Under the pieces are notes generated by a model that was not told the origin of the DNA, searched no databases, and saw only the letters and a program-made list of their open reading frames with translations. From NCBI GenBank assembly GCA_900545665.1, contig UQZU01000055.1, positions 1-5,415 of the forward strand: a DNA stretch of 5,415 nucleotides. The letters are read 5' to 3'. The translations under genes and the position numbers were made by a program. Source of the DNA: an uncultured Collinsella sp. (lineage in GTDB: Bacteria > Actinomycetota > Coriobacteriia > Coriobacteriales > Coriobacteriaceae). The first letter of the stretch is position 1. Each line of letters begins with the position of its first letter. Below are positions 5,402 through 5,415 of this stretch, one piece after another.

Positions 5402-5415
5402 CCGCACATGTGCGG
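5402..5415. repeat. Perfect 14-bp palindrome at the contig edge
   Basis: CCGCACATGTGCGG is its own reverse complement and ends exactly at the last base of the window. It could be an operator upstream of the operon, part of a longer inverted repeat, or the reason the assembly stopped here. Only one flank is visible, so these cannot be separated. Confidence 0.5.

Noticed and set aside
5268..5414. A second open minus-strand frame running in from the contig edge
   Set aside because: It has no visible start or ribosome site and no recognisable domain; the length is within chance for a non-coding leader.

Overview
The window reads as one short assembly contig from a moderately GC-rich fermentative bacterium. 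Every gene lies on the minus strand. The gene content (stand-alone Crr-type EIIA, BglG/LicT-family antiterminator, alpha-glucoside EIICB permease, GH4 phospho-glucosidase, and a NuoF-type Fe-S protein) and the codon style remind me of gut Coriobacteriia such as Collinsella. That placement is inference from memory, not a search result. The first 45 bases are not biological: they are the end of the Illumina P7 sequence, an i7 index and the Nextera transposase adapter. Genomic sequence starts at 46.

Layout, read in the direction of transcription (right to left). The 5161-5415 stretch is a leader. It holds a perfect 14-bp palindrome at the contig edge, a possible 45-codon small ORF with a near-perfect Shine-Dalgarno, a weak promoter candidate, and two mutually exclusive RNA hairpins. 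The second hairpin is terminator-like and sits just upstream of the first gene. Then come EIIA (4648-5160), the antiterminator (3775-4629), a 99-nt spacer with a nested hairpin, EIICB (2059-3675), and the GH4 6-phospho-alpha-glucosidase (673-2055, 3 nt after EIICB). A strong hairpin at 603-640 closes the operon. Below it an operator-like or hairpin dyad (577-600) and two smaller stem-loops precede a separate gene, whose 5' part encodes a NuoF-type [4Fe-4S] domain and which is cut off by the adapter.

How it works together: PEP-derived phosphate would pass from HPr to EIIA (His92) and then to EIIB (Cys481). EIIC imports and phosphorylates an alpha-glucoside such as maltose. The GH4 enzyme splits the 6'-phospho-disaccharide using NAD+ and a divalent metal. 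The PRD antiterminator has all four regulatory histidines and would sense PTS phosphorylation state, letting RNA polymerase pass a leader terminator when substrate is present. The alternative leader hairpins at 5186-5273 fit that role, although they do not match the classical RAT sequence. All four operon genes are intact. The least explained parts are the leader (switch, small ORF, edge palindrome) and the truncated Fe-S gene.
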